Below, one piece after another: positions 34,388-47,041 of a stretch of 64,000 bases of DNA. The position numbers were made by a program, and so were the translations under genes. The notes under the pieces are model-generated. The model was given only the letters and a program-made list of their open reading frames with translations. It searched no databases and was not told where the DNA came from. This stretch comes from Chrysemys picta bellii. Taxonomy: Eukaryota; Chordata; Testudines; Emydidae. The DNA lies in NCBI RefSeq assembly GCF_011386835.1, contig NC_088795.1:104344434-104408433 (forward strand), given 5' to 3'. Numbering within the stretch: the first letter of the stretch is position 1; every line of letters begins with the position of its first letter.

Positions 34388-35537
34388 TAACGTGTTATTC
34401 CTTGACTTTAGCAAAGCTTTTGTTATGGTCTCCCACAGTATTCTTGCCAGCAAGTTAAAGAAGTATGGGCTGGATGAATGGACTATAAGGTGGATAAAAA
34501 ACTGGCTAGATCATCGGGCTCAATTGGTAGTGATCAATGGCTCCATGTCTAGTTGGCAGCCAGTATCAAGCGGAGTGCCCCAAGGTTCGGTCCTGGGACT
34601 GGTTTTGTTCAATATCTTCATTAATGATCTGGAGGATGGCGTGGACTCAGCAAGTTTGCAGATGACACTAAACTGGGAGGAGTGGTAGATATGCTGGAGG
34701 GTAGGGATAGGATACAGAGGGACCTAGACAAATTAGAGGATTAGGCCAAAATAAATCTGATGAGGTTCAACAAGGACAAGTGCAGAGTCCTGCACTTAGG
34801 ACGGAAGAATCCCATGCACTGCTACAGACTAGGGACCGAATGGTTAGGCAGCGGTTCTGCAGAAAAGGACCTAGGAGTTACAGTGGACGAGAAGCTGGAT
34901 ATGAGTCAACAGTGTGCCCTTGTTACCAAGAAGGGTAATGGCATTTTGGGCTGTATAAGTAGGGGCATTGCCAGCAGATTGAGGGACGTGATCATTGCCC
35001 TCTATTCAACATTGGAGAAGCCTCATCTGGAGTACTGTGTCCAGTTTTGGGCCCCACACTACAAGAAGGATGTGAAAAAATTGGAAAGAGGACAACAAAA
35101 ATGATTAGGGGGCTGGAGCACATGATTTATCAGTAGAGATTGAGGGAACTGGGATTGTTTAGTCTGCAGAAGAGAAGAATTGGGGGGGGGGATTTGATAG
35201 CAGCTTTCAACTACCTGAAAGGGGGTTCCAAAGAGGATGGCTCTAGACTGTTCTCAGTGGTACCAGATGACAGAACAAGGAGTAATGGTCTCAAGTTGCA
35301 GTGGGGGAGGTTTAGGTTGTATATTAGGAAAAAACTTTTTCACTAGGAGGGTGGTGAAGCACTGGAATGCGTTACCTAGGGAGGTGGTGGAATCTCCTTC
35401 CTTAGAGGTTTTTAAGGTCAGGCTTGACAAAGCCCTGGCTGGGATGATTTAGTTGGGAATTGGTCCTGCTTTGAGCAGGGGATTGGACTAGATGACCTTC
35501 CAAGGTCCCTTCCAACCCTGATATTCTATGATTCTAT
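34388..35537 (+). mobile_element. CR1 LINE, 3' third
   Basis: RT second half ([36 protein letters not shown] at about 34392-34640), then the C-terminal region (34760-35450; [52 protein letters not shown]). The 3' UTR ends exactly with ATTCTATGATTCTAT at 35522-35536. A frameshift falls at the ADD motif (near 34650) and a stop (TGA) at 35102-35104. It is the least decayed CR1 here by eye. 5' truncation is typical of LINE insertion. Confidence 0.93.
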
Positions 35538-36059
35538 TTGGTTTGAGGGGCCTCTCAAACAGGGTACCTGTAGCAAACTGTACCATCATCCCCACCCTCT
35601 AGGTTGTCCTGGATTTGACCTTAGTTTCAGGTTTCATGCTTGTTCACAGTCTATTAACCTGGAAAAGATCATGGCAAACTTTTCTGCTATATTTTTGCTA
35701 TTAACATTGTTAACCAATTAAATTGGTCTCTAAGGAGAGTAAGATGATATAACTTCAGGATAAGTGCCTTAGATTTTGGACTGTATTTAAAGATATCTAA
35801 AAGCACACTCACCTCAAGAGCCTGGATCAGAAGCCAAGATTCCTGAGTCTCCCCATTCCTCTGCTGTCAACAAACATCTGTGAAACTCACTGGCAAAGTG
35901 TTTCCTCCCCCTTTAGTGCTGGTGTACACATAGGATGACAACCTGTTACTGTTATCAGTTATTCTGTTAGCTCAAGTGACAGAGGTCTATGAGGTGGAGT
36001 TAAATGGTTGAATCCTGCTGATAACCCATGTAGGTGTCAATATGATACTACATAATATA
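35538..36059. other. Non-coding interval
   Basis: Nothing recognised. Confidence 0.35.
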
Positions 36060-36670
36060 TACTACATAAAACTATACTGGCACTAGAAAAGGTTCAGAAA
36101 AGGGCAACTAAAATGATTAAGGGTTTGGAACGGGTCCCATATGAGGAGAGATTAAAGAGGCTAGGACTCTTCAGCTTGGAAAAGAGGAGACTAAGGGGGG
36201 GATATGATAGAGGTATATAAAATTATGAGTGATGTGGAGAAAGTGGATAAGGAAAAGTTATTTACTTATTCCCATAATACAAGAACTAGGGGTCATCAAA
36301 TGAAATTAATAGGCAGCAGGTTTAAAACAAATAAAAGGAAGTTCTTCACGCAGCGTACAGTCAACTTGTGGAACTCCTTACCTGAGGAGGTTGTGAAGGC
36401 TAGGACTATAACAGTTTAAAAGAGAACTGGATAAATTCATGGTGGTTAAGTCCATTAATGGCTATTAGCCAGGACGGGTAAGGAATGGTGTCCCTAGCCT
36501 CTGTCTGTCAGAGGGTGGAGATGGATGACAGGAGAGAGATCACTTGATCATTGCCTGTTAGGTTCACTCCCTCTGGGGCACCTGGCATTGGCCACTGTCG
36601 GTAGACAGGATACTGGGCTAGATGGACCTTTGGTCTGACCCGGTACGGCCTTTCTTATGTTCTTATGTTA
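36060..36670 (+). mobile_element. CR1 LINE tail, second subfamily
   Basis: Degenerate C-terminal frame (36204-36419: [35 protein letters not shown]), followed by a 3' UTR ending in the TTATGTTCTTATGTTA tail (about 36655-36670), unlike the ATTCTATG tail of the other CR1 copies. Two CR1 lineages are therefore present. Confidence 0.9.
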
Positions 36671-38227
36671 TAATGGATTTTTTTTTTCAGTTTGCTTTTT
36701 TTTTTTTTATAAAACCTTGGAAATTACACACAAAAACTGCATTAAAATAACATTATTAAGTTAAGCGAAGTTAAGCTTAGTATGGTCCCCTTTTGCATAG
36801 GCATTATTATACACTCTTTAACTACATAATCACATACAATTTTTCCACAGGACCAGTGCCTCTTTCAGTGCACAGGATGTAAATGCTCTGGAAATAAATT
36901 GGGGTTGTGTAGTGAAGAAGGCTGTTGTCTACATGACCCTTGTTTCATTCATTGGAGAAGTTAGAAGGCCGGTAATGAGTGAGGCCAGGACCCAGATTCT
37001 ATCCCTGTTTCTGCCATAGAATTTCTATGCGATGCTAGTCAACTCACTTAAACAAAACTTTTCACATGTGGTCACTAATTGTGTGTTGCTCATTTTCTGC
37101 GTGTTCTGATTTGAGACCCTGAGGTCCATTTGCTGAAATGCTCAGTACTTACAGCTGCAGCTGGTCAATGGGAGCTGTGCTTTGATCAGGTAAAGTGATA
37201 TATCATGCTAAGTACTCAGAAAATATCAAGTCCTAGGTGTCTCAGATTGAACACTCAAAATTTTGGCCTTGACCTCTCCGTACCTCAGTCCTCCATCTGT
37301 AAAATGGGGAGAATAATACCCTGTAGGGTATTGTGAAAATAATTTAATTAATGGTTGTGAAACACTCATTTACTATAGTAATAAGTGCCATAGAAAAGAG
37401 CATGATGAATTAATAATTTTGTCTTCAGAGCAGGTTTTGGATAGTGTGCAATAAATAAGGCCTGAAAAATGAGGAGAAAACAAAATATAGAATAGCTGCT
37501 GATTAATTGAGCACCATACATTCTGTGCATTGAATGAGGTAGGGGCCCTGTGGAAAAAAATAGTATGTGGCCATATAAGTAAAGACTGTATTGAAATGCA
37601 ACAAAAGGGGGATGCATTAAGGTTACACAGGCAACCTCAATGCTGGTTCCAAACTTTTGAGTGATTGACTTTGTAACCTTAATAATGGTCTTTTAACGTA
37701 GTTATGCGTTGGGAGGTGTGTGTGTGTGTGTTTATGTGTGTGGTAATATATTCAATTTCTACTACATCTTTCTTTCCATAGGATGAAACATGTAATTCCT
37801 GAGAATTTTTTTTTATGTGTTCAACATTTCTATTATTTCCACTGGTACTTCCAAGTCATTATTTTTAAGATTGTACACTTAGTTATTTCAGACTACATCC
37901 TGCTTCCATTAAATTCAACTGCTAAATTCCCATTGGGTGAGATACTTACCCCTGCTCTGGCTGACAGTAAAAGGGCCAAGGTGCCATTAAGAAGCCCTAA
38001 AAGCTGTTGGTGAATTCCCCTGCATTGGAACTGATGAACACAGTCTTCCAAGAACTCCCTTGCAAGCCCTGTGTACAGAATCTCACCCATTCACTAAATC
38101 AAAGCAAGAGAACACACTCAGTTTTGGGGGTCATTACTATTAAAAGCATTTACTGCTAATATTTGGGCTTAACAAAAGTAAAATTATGCTGTGCTTTTGA
38201 AACACAAAGGAGTCTAACTTACCCCAA
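36671..38227. other. Mostly non-coding, with a MIR-like piece
   Basis: A MIR-like fragment at about 37255-37395 (CCTCCATCTGTAAAATGGGG). The rest is AT-rich with a short (TG)n near 37716-37741. No gene. Confidence 0.45.
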
Positions 38228-38981
38228 CATATATACTCGATCATAAGCCGGTTCGTTTATAAGCTAACTCCCCCAATATGGATAAGTAAAAATGGCAATT
38301 TTTTATGACCCATTCATAAGCCAACCCTATAATTCAGGGGTTGGCAAACTTTGGCTCCCGGGCCATCAGGATAAGCTGCTGGCGGGCCGAGACGGTTTGT
38401 TTACCTCAAGCGTCCGCAGGCATGGAGGTAAACCTAAGTAAACAAAATGTCCCAGCCCGCCAGCCACTTCCCCTGATGGGCCTGGATAGCAACTGGTGGG
38501 GAAACTTTTTTGGGGGGGGAGAAGCTGGGGGTCAGGGGAACACCCCAGTGACCATCCCCCACATGACCCCTTCCCGTGTAACCCCTTCCCATGTAACCCC
38601 TCCCTGTCCCATACCTAGCCCGGGACCCCCACACTCTCCCCATCCCTTCCCACTTTAGCTGGGGTGGGCCAGGGATGGATGTCTCTGGCCTGGCCAGAGC
38701 TGCTCCAGTAGGCCGGGCAGCGTGGCTGCAACCTGCCAGCCCCGGAGCTGCAACTGCTTCGGAGGCTGGGGGGGGAGAGCAGTGTGGCCAGAAGAGGAGA
38801 TACTCTGGCCCTGCCTCTTCCCTTTTGGCTGTGCTACCTCTCCTTGCCCCCTGTATAGGGGGTGGTGGGCTGTGTCCCACCTGTCCCCCTCTCTATACCT
38901 GTTCATAAGCCGACCACCTTCTCTGACGCTTCCCCTTTTTACTAAAAAAAAAAAAAAAAGCTTATAAATGAGTATATATGG
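38228..38981. mobile_element. DNA element with CATATATACTC ends, hosting a hAT piece
   Basis: Left end CATATATACTCGATCATAAG and inverse right end CATATATACTCATTTATAAG, about 20-bp imperfect terminal repeats. Inside, CAGGGGTTGGCAAACTTTGG at 38336 is a hAT-type end, so a nested MITE is likely, but its right end was not located. GC-rich interior with chance ORFs on both strands. Confidence 0.6.
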
Positions 38982-39859
38982 TATGTTTTTATAGAGCATA
39001 AATCATGTTTGCTGATGTTTTCACATTCTACTTTGTAATCTTCCTTTTCTTTCTTTTGCTGTTGTTTGCTCTTAAGTGTTCTTTGTGCTTCCAGGTTTTC
39101 ATTTGATTGGGTGGGGCAAAAGTATGTCTCCTCCAAACATTATGGTCTTCCTACAACAGGCGAGAAGAAAGAGGTGTCATCATTCTTGTTTGATTCAAGA
39201 TATTTCTGTGTTTGTCTTTAATAAATTTTATATACAAACATATGTTGGTTTGAAAAAGGGATCATGAAGTTGTAAGTTATACAAGCACTTTAGTCTTGTA
39301 AATAAATATTTTTATCTGTGCCTCTGTGGCTAATGTACCAATATTTCCTAGCTTTGCAAATAGATTATTTTTATATCAGATTGCTTCAGACTAAGAAATA
39401 TTTGATACTCAAATACACTGCATAAACAGGAAAATGAAATGTTAAAAAAAATGGTTCTGTGGGGGTTTCTTTTCTTCAAACATCTGCACAATCTAACTGG
39501 GGGATTTGGTTTTCCTTGTTCTTTTGGTATGTAGCCCTGTTTGTTTGGCGGTTGAAGCCTGGTTATGTGACAATTAAAGTTTCCAGTACAAATAACATAA
39601 GCATTGCATCTGAAGAACTTTTTATTACAGGTTGGTATTTTTTTCTCTAGGTTCTTCGTTACAGAAGGTTTTTTCTCCAAGGCTTTGAGCACATATGCAG
39701 TAGCTGACAGGAAAGAAATTTTGTTTTATATAACCTTGACCACTGGCTGAGTTCTTTCTTTAGTACTGTATAGGATTGGGGGATGGGGTTTGTATTGTCA
39801 GTAGAGCTTTCTTATGGTTTAATATATGCATACTCCTCCCTGCTCCCCCACCCTCAGTG
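38982..39859. other. Non-coding interval
   Basis: No gene recognised. Confidence 0.35.
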
Positions 39860-42800
39860 CTTAGGGCTCAATCCTGTCAGCTGCTGAAAGAAAAGTGCTA
39901 GGGTAAGGGAACTTAGGCTGAATGTTGCAACACCTAACGTTTAGAGACCCTACCTCTGAGTGTAATTCACAACCCTGACTTAGATGTTCAGGCTTCCTAT
40001 ACAATGCCTGCAGAGAGTTGGGTGACTAAAAAAATGGGATTCCCAGAAGCTAGGACACCGAGCAAGAAGCCGCTTAAACTAGCCATAGGAAATTCCAAGG
40101 AGAGGGGGGGTGACTTATGCCCCACCCTTCAAAGGGAGTAAGGTGTCTAACTCCAGGCTGGAGGGAGACACCTACTTCTACTCTGGATTCACAGCTGTGA
40201 ACCCTCTATTGGAGTTAAGAGAAAGCCACATCTGCTCTACTGCAAAAAAAAACAAAGAAAAAAAAAACCACCACCACCAACAACACACACACAGAGGAGG
40301 TGGTAGTGCCCCCTTACACCTGATATCCCAGCGATTAGAGCCCTCACCAAGCATGTGGAAGACCTGGGTTCAAATCTCTGCTTCACATCAGGCAGTATGG
40401 GTATATGGCACCAGGTCTTCTTCAGTCTCGTGAGTGCTCTAACCATTGAGCTACAGGTTATAAGGGGATGGGTGGGCTCCTCCTCTGGCTGTGTTTTGTG
40501 TAATGCTCAACACACTAGATATGCTCTAAAGCAACCTGTGATCACATCTACTAGATTGGGCCTGTCAGGCACAGTAGGTGGGAGGAATACCCACCTTGTG
40601 AATTCCACTGGGGCTTAGGTATGAGTTAGGCACTGAGCTGCATGGTGGAGTCAGGACTCAGCAGTACCAGGTTTACTATGGTGCCAGTGGCTCCAGGGTG
40701 CCGGGCCCACACACAGAAGGGCCCCTGGTGTCCAAACTGTGGCTCCACCTCTCCAGGCCGCTCTGCCAGGGTTTTGCCCGGACAAGGCCCCACCCACCGC
40801 TCACTCCTCTTCACCCTCCCTCTTCCGCCTAACCCTTGGGGCATGAGTGGTGGGCTGGGCCGGGAGCCCCTCCAAGCATGTGGGTCCTGAGGGAGCCTGG
40901 ATGGAGCAGGCCAGCTCTGTTCAGGCTGGTTGTGCCGCTTCCAAGGGGCCAGAGGGATCCCTGACCAGCCCCAGCAGTGCTGCGGGCTCAGCCCATGCCT
41001 GGACATAGTCACTTCCAGCAGGCCAGTGAGTGTGGCTGGGGGGCAGGAAGGGTGTGGGGGAGTGGGTCTCTGGAGGGTCTGTGGGGGGCACTGGGCAGTG
41101 GGGGTTCTGTGTGGGGTAATCTTGGGGGAATGAAAACAGATCCCCTGCAGATTCCCTTTGCTTCCCTTTCAAAAGTGACTGGGAAGCAAAGGGAGGGGGG
41201 TGGCAGCTGAGAATGCCCATGGGCTTACTTTCGGGAGCAGTGCCCCCAAACAGAGGGATGGCCTGGGGGCACACGGAGTTACATGCCACTGCCTCCCACC
41301 CTTTTTGCAAGCGCAGAGTTGCCCTGCTGAAAAAAGAGGGTGCTGCTGAGAAGATCCCACTTTCTGGGTCCTAGTGCTAGTTGAGCTCCCCTTCTGTGTG
41401 CAGGGAGCCATCCTGTTTTCTGCACAACAGTGAGGGCCTATGGTGGGGAAGGGGAGGGGCAGACTGGGGCTGGGGGGGAGAGGCAGTGGGGAAGGAAGGG
41501 GGTAAGGTGGGGAGGAGATGGAGTGGTGGGGAAGGGGCTTGGGACGGGGAAGAGAAGGGAATGGGGAAAGTGGGGGCACGGGAGAAGCTGGATCCCAGCA
41601 TGCAGCAACCCCTTGGCAGAAGCTGGGGCTCCCCTGTTAAGCAGGCCCATCAAACCCTCACCCTGACAAGCCCCACCTCCCCGGCATCTGTACCACCCCG
41701 ATGAGCCCTCCCAGACACGTTCCCCACTGAGCCCTAACCACCTGAACCTGGACTCCCACCCAAATGAACCCCACCTCCCCTGCATCTAGACCCCTCCCCT
41801 GCACTGAGCCCCAAACACCTTCACCTGGATCCCTGTAGTCCCATTGCCCCTACAACCCCCCAGTGAGCTTCTCTGCATCCAGATCTCCCACTGAGCTGCC
41901 ATACCCAGATTGCCCCATAGACAATGCTTACCCCCACCTGGATCTCCCCCCACACTAAGTCCCTCTGCACTTGTATCCTGCTGCCAGGCTGAGCCTACTC
42001 GCTCACACCTGGTGCACCTGGCACAGGGAGGCAGGGCCCCAGGGTGTTTCTGGGGCAGGCTTGGCCCTTGCACTGTGTCAGGGTCAGGTGCGGCCTCACT
42101 GCCGAGTCCCTGTCCCGGGGTGGGGTGCAGGGAGGCTGCAGGGTAATCTCCCACCTCCATGCAACCAGAGGCCTGTGCTCCCGCCTGCCATGTTAGAGCT
42201 TCCACATTTATTTATTGACAAATAACATTTGCAGAATTTTAAAATATTATGTGCAGCATTTTTAATTTTTTGATGCAGAATCCCCTCAGGAATATGGGGT
42301 GCTGTGCAGCTGTGATGGTGGGACTGTGAGGAAGGTGGTAGGCAGTGGGGAGGTCTATGGGCGGGGGGCACTGGGCAAGCAGTGTGGTGTGCAGGGTGCT
42401 GTGCAGTTGTGGTGGGAGGCCAGCGGGGGAGGTCTCTGGGAAAGGTGGGGGCTGGGCATAGAGATCTGTGGTGGAGGTCTCTGGGCAAGGGGCGCTGGAC
42501 ACAAGAGTAGGGCACTGGGCAGGGGGGTGGTGTGGTTCAGGCCCACCCTCAAGGGGAAGGGGCATGCTGGCAGTACAGGGCTGGGCAGGCCAGTGTGTGT
42601 CTGGCAGCTGCAGGTTTGTAAACAGTGCCCTCCTGCTGGGCTGCACAGAGCTGGGCTGCTCCCGCCGCACTGCGGCTCATTGAAGCATGGGCTGGGGGCA
42701 CTCCGGAGACTGACCATCCTGCCCCCCTGCACCTTGCCCCATGGGGGCCCACAAATATGTTTGGCACCGGGCCCACAAAAAGTTAATCCGGCTCTGTCAG

Positions 42801-42945
42801 GCAGCTCAGAGTATGTCCACTGGCAGAAACAGACCTACAGGGTTAGGCAGCAGATGGCAGGGGTTCTGAGGATCTCAGTTTTGCACTTATGCTCCTAAAG
42901 GGGCAGTTAGGTGTTATGTAAAGCCCCCGCTCAAATGCAATTGTA
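39860..42945. mobile_element. Composite of palindromic DNA-transposon pieces with a GC-rich insert
   Basis: Outer parts (39860-40640 and about 42790-42945) have the CACCTAA/GCTCCTAAA words of palindromic MITEs. A tRNA-like stretch (GCGATTAGAGCCCTCACC, GACCTGGGTTCAAATC) sits at about 40330-40380. The middle (about 40650-42790) is GC-rich and bounded by GTGCCAGTGGCTCCAGGGTG and the inverse of AGAGCCGGATTAACTTTTTG, which look like DNA-transposon ends. No tract encodes a recognisable protein, though many long chance ORFs arise from base composition. Confidence 0.45.
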
Positions 42946-42957
42946 AGATCTGTAACC

Positions 42958-43112
42958 GGTATCATTAAAAAGCAACAGAGGGTCCTGTGGCACCTTTAAG
43001 ACTAACAGAAGTATCGGAGCACTGTTAGTCTTAAAGGTGCCACAGGACCCTCTGTTGCTTTTTACAGATTCAGACTAACACAGCTACCCCTCTCATACTT
43101 GGTATCATTAAA
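42958..43112 (-). repeat. Fold-back SINE-like insertion, copy B
   Basis: Element 42970-43100, flanked by a perfect 12-bp target duplication GGTATCATTAAA (42958-42969, 43101-43112). Arms 42967-43007 and 43023-43063 are exact inverse copies (41 of 41) around a 15-base loop. The AGCTGTGTTAGTCTG head is on the right, so it reads on the minus strand. It is the most truncated of the four copies. Confidence 0.85.
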
Positions 43113-43740
43113 TTCTGCAACCTTTTCGCAGACTTTGTAACTTCAGTTATTGTTGGCATAGCCTTTTAAGTTTTGTAACCTTCGCAAGCTCTGTAACCTT
43201 TTCAAGTTACCACTTGTATGAACTTCCAAGCTTTGTAATATCCCATCCCTCAGAGAGAGTGTGAACGAGGGAGTGTGAACAAGGGAGAGTGTGTGGGACT
43301 GGGCGGAGAGGAATTGCAAGGAGAAAGGAGCCCAGAGACAGGAGCCAGATGTGTCTGATATAATCTGTCCTGAGAAGGCAATCACGAAGTGCTGTAAAGA
43401 GAAGAACAACCTGGTATGCATGAAAGGAACTGGTCCGGGAATGCTTCTCGGTGATGGACACAGAAGGAAAACTCAGTGTACGTGACAGGAGCTGCCCAGT
43501 TCCAGAAAAAAGAAGCAGCCATGCACACAAGCAGCTGCTGCTCCTTGACCTGCTCAGCAGCCTGGATTCGTGACCGCAGGCGGACACACCAGATCTACCA
43601 TGCTTCGGCTCCTCGGTCTCCATGCTGTCTCCGGTAACTCTCCGCCTGGGTAAGTGTGTGGGTGCATGAGTGCATGTGTGCGTGTATGAATAAGCTCCAT
43701 CTCTTTTCTATCTGACCCAACAGTGGCATCGTAACAAAAC
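43113..43740 (+). mobile_element. Possible ERV LTR end and leader
   Basis: Repeated CTTTGTAAC/CTGTAACCTT words are followed by GC-rich leader-like sequence, a donor-like GGGTAAGT (about 43647) and CCCAACAGTGGCATCGTAAC near 43716, which could be the end of an LTR plus a tRNA primer site (TGGCATCG). The fold-back copy B is inserted in its upstream part. No gag frame follows. Tentative. Confidence 0.25.
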
Positions 43741-44309
43741 TAATACAAGTGTGACCCTGGGTTGGTTTTTAGGGGAACAGAGGTAACATTAAGCATCTAA
43801 ATGCCACCCCAGTGTTCAGAACTCAATATTTGTCCAGTACTAAGGCCCTGAGCATGAAAACATTTACATATGTTCTTAAGTCCATCCCCATTCAGGATCA
43901 CACTTAGGTACATACTCAAAGCTAAGAATGTACATAAGTGCTTTCCCGAGTAGGGATGCTTTCTTGAATCAGGGCGTCACTGCAAAGAAGCCTCTGCATT
44001 TATAGTGCAGTGAAATGTGCAGAGCGGTCACCACTGTAACCAAACCTCTAGGTCTACATTGAACTTGTGTACTAGTGAGAGGGAGAGGAAAGGGATGCAA
44101 TGAGAGAAAACAGGGCATAGGTTGCTTTCATGCCAACCACTGAAAGCAATATGATGTGTGGAATAGCCATTTCTAGAATTTTTGATTATTTAGACTGTCA
44201 GGAGGAAGGACTGCCTCAAATGGAGCTGCACTGAAGAAACTGACAGCAGGAGGAGCCATGAGGACCAGCCAGAAATGTGTCCAGGACAGGATTCCAAATA
44301 AAGAGTACT
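43741..44309. other. Non-coding interval
   Basis: Nothing recognised. Confidence 0.35.
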
Positions 44310-44720
44310 CTTCACAGTCAGCTTAATATTTCCTGACATACGCTGGGTTCAGTGTTCTTGCCATCTCACCAGTGTGAAATGCCTGCTCCTTCCAATTAAT
44401 TACTGGATTGTTAACAAAGCACCATGCGGTAATTTTAGATTCAAGTCTTTCAAGTTTTACCTCTATGGTGTTTGTTAGGTTTTTGGTAATTTCTGCAATT
44501 ATCTTTTCAATCATTCAAGTGTTAGAAATGTCTCCTGCCAGAGTTTTTGCTGCCTCAGCTGCTGCATCTGTGGGAGTCACTCTCCAGTTTTTTGCCAGTT
44601 GTTTTAGCATTCTCTTTCCCAGTTTTGATGACAGTTTGGTTGAGGACATGGTTGCTAATGATTTCTTATGTCTGGTTTTAGCCTAAGTAGAAGCATAATT
44701 GAAAGGGGCAGATGGAATGC
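44310..44720 (-). pseudogene. L1-like LINE ORF1 N-terminal remnant
   Basis: Minus-strand reading across one stop gives a Lys/Ser-rich start (SSKLGKRMLKQLAKNW at about 44620), an Ala-rich stretch and then EKIIAEITKNLTNTIEVKLE, a heptad-like segment (44514 downward). This resembles the N-terminus and coiled-coil entry of L1-type ORF1 proteins. It does not overlap in content with the ORF1 remnant at 22 kb. Broken. Confidence 0.4.
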
Positions 44721-46018
44721 ATCACAAGACCCACCTATTTCTGCAATGATTCTAGTCAAAGAGCAGAATTTAAATCTCTCATTCTCTCTCCATTTTGTAG
44801 GGTTTTGCAGAAGTGACTGCCTCTTTGTCTGCAAATTTGCAGACCTTCATCTCATTTCTACCAATCTTTATTCATGCTGAATAGCACCTCACACTGCTAA
44901 TAGTCTTATTAAAATCAGTGCTGTGTAAGATATTACTCAGCATGAGTAAGGTTGACAGAATCAGCTCTGACATAGTCCCCCTATCTAGGGACTGCGCTAG
45001 GATTAGCCCTGATTTTCTATTCTCTATTTCTCCTCCCACCCATGAAGGTCCTGCACCACTGGAATCTTAACAACCGAGAGTGGCCAGAAGATGCTCTCTC
45101 CAGAGGTCATCAGTGCAGTTCCATGTCCTCTTTTTATCTTTACTTGGAGCTAAGCACATTGCCTCTCTAGTTTTCCAAGCCATAACACACCAGGGAGCAA
45201 GTTACCAATCTTGGTCATGAACTTAGATCCCTATCATGGCAGTATATTATTCTGTTACTAGATGTCTAGGTCAGCCTTGGGTTGACAGTTTTGAGGTGAA
45301 ACAAATAAAACCATATTAAGCTGTAGCATTCCTGGTTGTCTGTGTCTGAGAAAATCTTCAGCAATCCTTTTATCATACGAACAGAGAAACAATTATTTTA
45401 AATCGCAGCACTTGTTCACAATTTAGTTAATGACACTGAAGTCGTCCTCCATCTGCTGTTCCTATTGTCACTTCAGTCCTCCCCTTTATCAAATGCCAAA
45501 ATTCTAGTGAAGATGCAATTTCTCTTCATCAATCTGTTGTCAGAGGCATGCAATATTGCTGATGCGCCCGCTAGCAAAGTCAAAACTGAGCAGTTTACAT
45601 TTGATGCTTCTTACTTTACTTTTTCTTTCAGACAATGAATATATCAAACTGAGGGGGTCTATTTTCCCTGTGATGTGTATGCATACCTCACTTTATCATA
45701 AGGGGAAAATTACACTTGGACTTGTCTAGATGGACAGCTATTGTGAAGCAATCTGGGGGGAAATTTACAGCTCACTAGTCTGTTGCACACTAACTGGCCA
45801 CATGGACCCTGATACCATCCATTAAATGTTCCCGAATGGGCCTTGACCTGCTCCCATTTTAAACAGCACACTAAGGAGCTTTTAGTGCTTGGTAGCAGGG
45901 TCCATATGGCCAGTTAATGCACAGCATGCTTACATGCTGTTCATTTACACCCCAGCTTGCTGTGTACCAATTCACCATCTAGACAAGTGCTCAGATATCA
46001 AAAGAATAGGTAGGTTTC
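44721..46018. other. Non-coding interval
   Basis: No gene or assigned repeat. Confidence 0.35.
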
Positions 46019-46244
46019 TTAGGGTATGTCTACACAGCAAAGAAAAACCCGCAGCTGGCCTGTGCCAGCCAATTCGGGCTCACGTGCCTCAGGCTCTGGG
46101 GCTGTTTCATTGCTCTGTAGACTTATGGGCTCAGACTGGAGCCCAGGCTCTAGGACCTGTGGAATGAAAAGGTCCCAGAGCTCCAGCGGTGAACACAGCA
46201 CAGGCCAGCTGCAGGTTTTTCTTTGCTGTGTAGACATACTCTTA
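46019..46244. mobile_element. Harbinger MITE with long near-perfect inverted repeats
   Basis: Element 46022-46241, 220 bp. Arms of about 44 bp begin GGGTATGTCTACACAGCAAA on the left and GAGTATGTCTACACAGCAAA on the inverse right, with about two differences. The TTA duplication is perfect (46019-46021, 46242-46244). The first bases equal the left end of the autonomous element at 57819 (GGGTATGTCTACAC). Confidence 0.9.
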
Positions 46245-46578
46245 GTCTCTGATCTTAAAAAATACTTGTGGGTGTGCTTAACTTTACTACAGTCATCAAT
46301 GGCACTACTCGCAGTAGTAAGATTACACATATTCATAAGAGTTTGCAGGATTGGGGCCTTAGATTGCTAACATCGAGGGGTTTTGGAGGGCAGGAAAGGG
46401 GCAGGAGAATGGAGGGATGGGATTTATTTGCTATTGCTCAAATAGTTTGTTTTCAGGAAACGTCCTTGCTATTTGAGTCCCAAATTCTTGGGAAAAATAA
46501 TTACCTCATTTGATCATCATTTGCAAAATTATCAACATGGTCTGCTGAGTAGGATCAATATTTATTTCTAATGGAAAC
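46245..46578. other. Non-coding interval
   Basis: Nothing recognised. Confidence 0.4.
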
Positions 46579-47041
46579 TGTGGCAAAGTACCTTCTTCTC
46601 CTCGGCAGGTTCAGTCCTTTTTAGCCTTGGAGACACAGGCTCGAGCAAGGCAAATCCTTACCAGTAGCACAGGGTCCGGCTATTCCGTTCTCCAGTCAGT
46701 CCCTTGTGCTTGTTTTCCTTCCCTTCCGGGGAGGGAGTGCAGCATTCCGTCCGTCCGTCCTGGGAGGGTTCAGGGTCTCGCTGCACCCAGCCTATTGGCA
46801 GCTTCCCAGCTTCTCTCACCCGCTCCCCCCTCCACACTGGGGAGGGTTTAAAAAGGTCACAAGCAGTTGGAGCCAACTGAACCTAAGTAGTTCCCTAGTA
46901 ACCCCTTTTCCAGCTGAACCTTATTTCCCCAAGGTTCTTTCTCTTCAGTGGATTGGTAGAGGCCTTTCAACCCCCTGGGACTAATTACTACCACCCCCCC
47001 ACCCCCACCCCTTTGTAGCTGTTTGTCCTGGGTTTACCACA
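46579..47041. mobile_element. Probable solo LTR
   Basis: 463 bp bounded by the inverted pair TGTGG and CCACA, with the canonical TG...CA. The flanks AAAC and AAAT could be a decayed 4-bp duplication. A TTTAAAAAGG stretch near 46848 is TATA-like. No internal retroviral genes are next to it. Orientation undetermined. Confidence 0.45.

Noticed and set aside
41169..41785. Overlapping long ORFs on both strands
   Set aside because: Pro/Gly-rich readings of a GC-rich tract, open by base composition only.
42299..42898. 199-codon plus-strand ORF
   Set aside because: Lies in the GC-rich composite repeat where all frames are long. Low-complexity composition and no domain.
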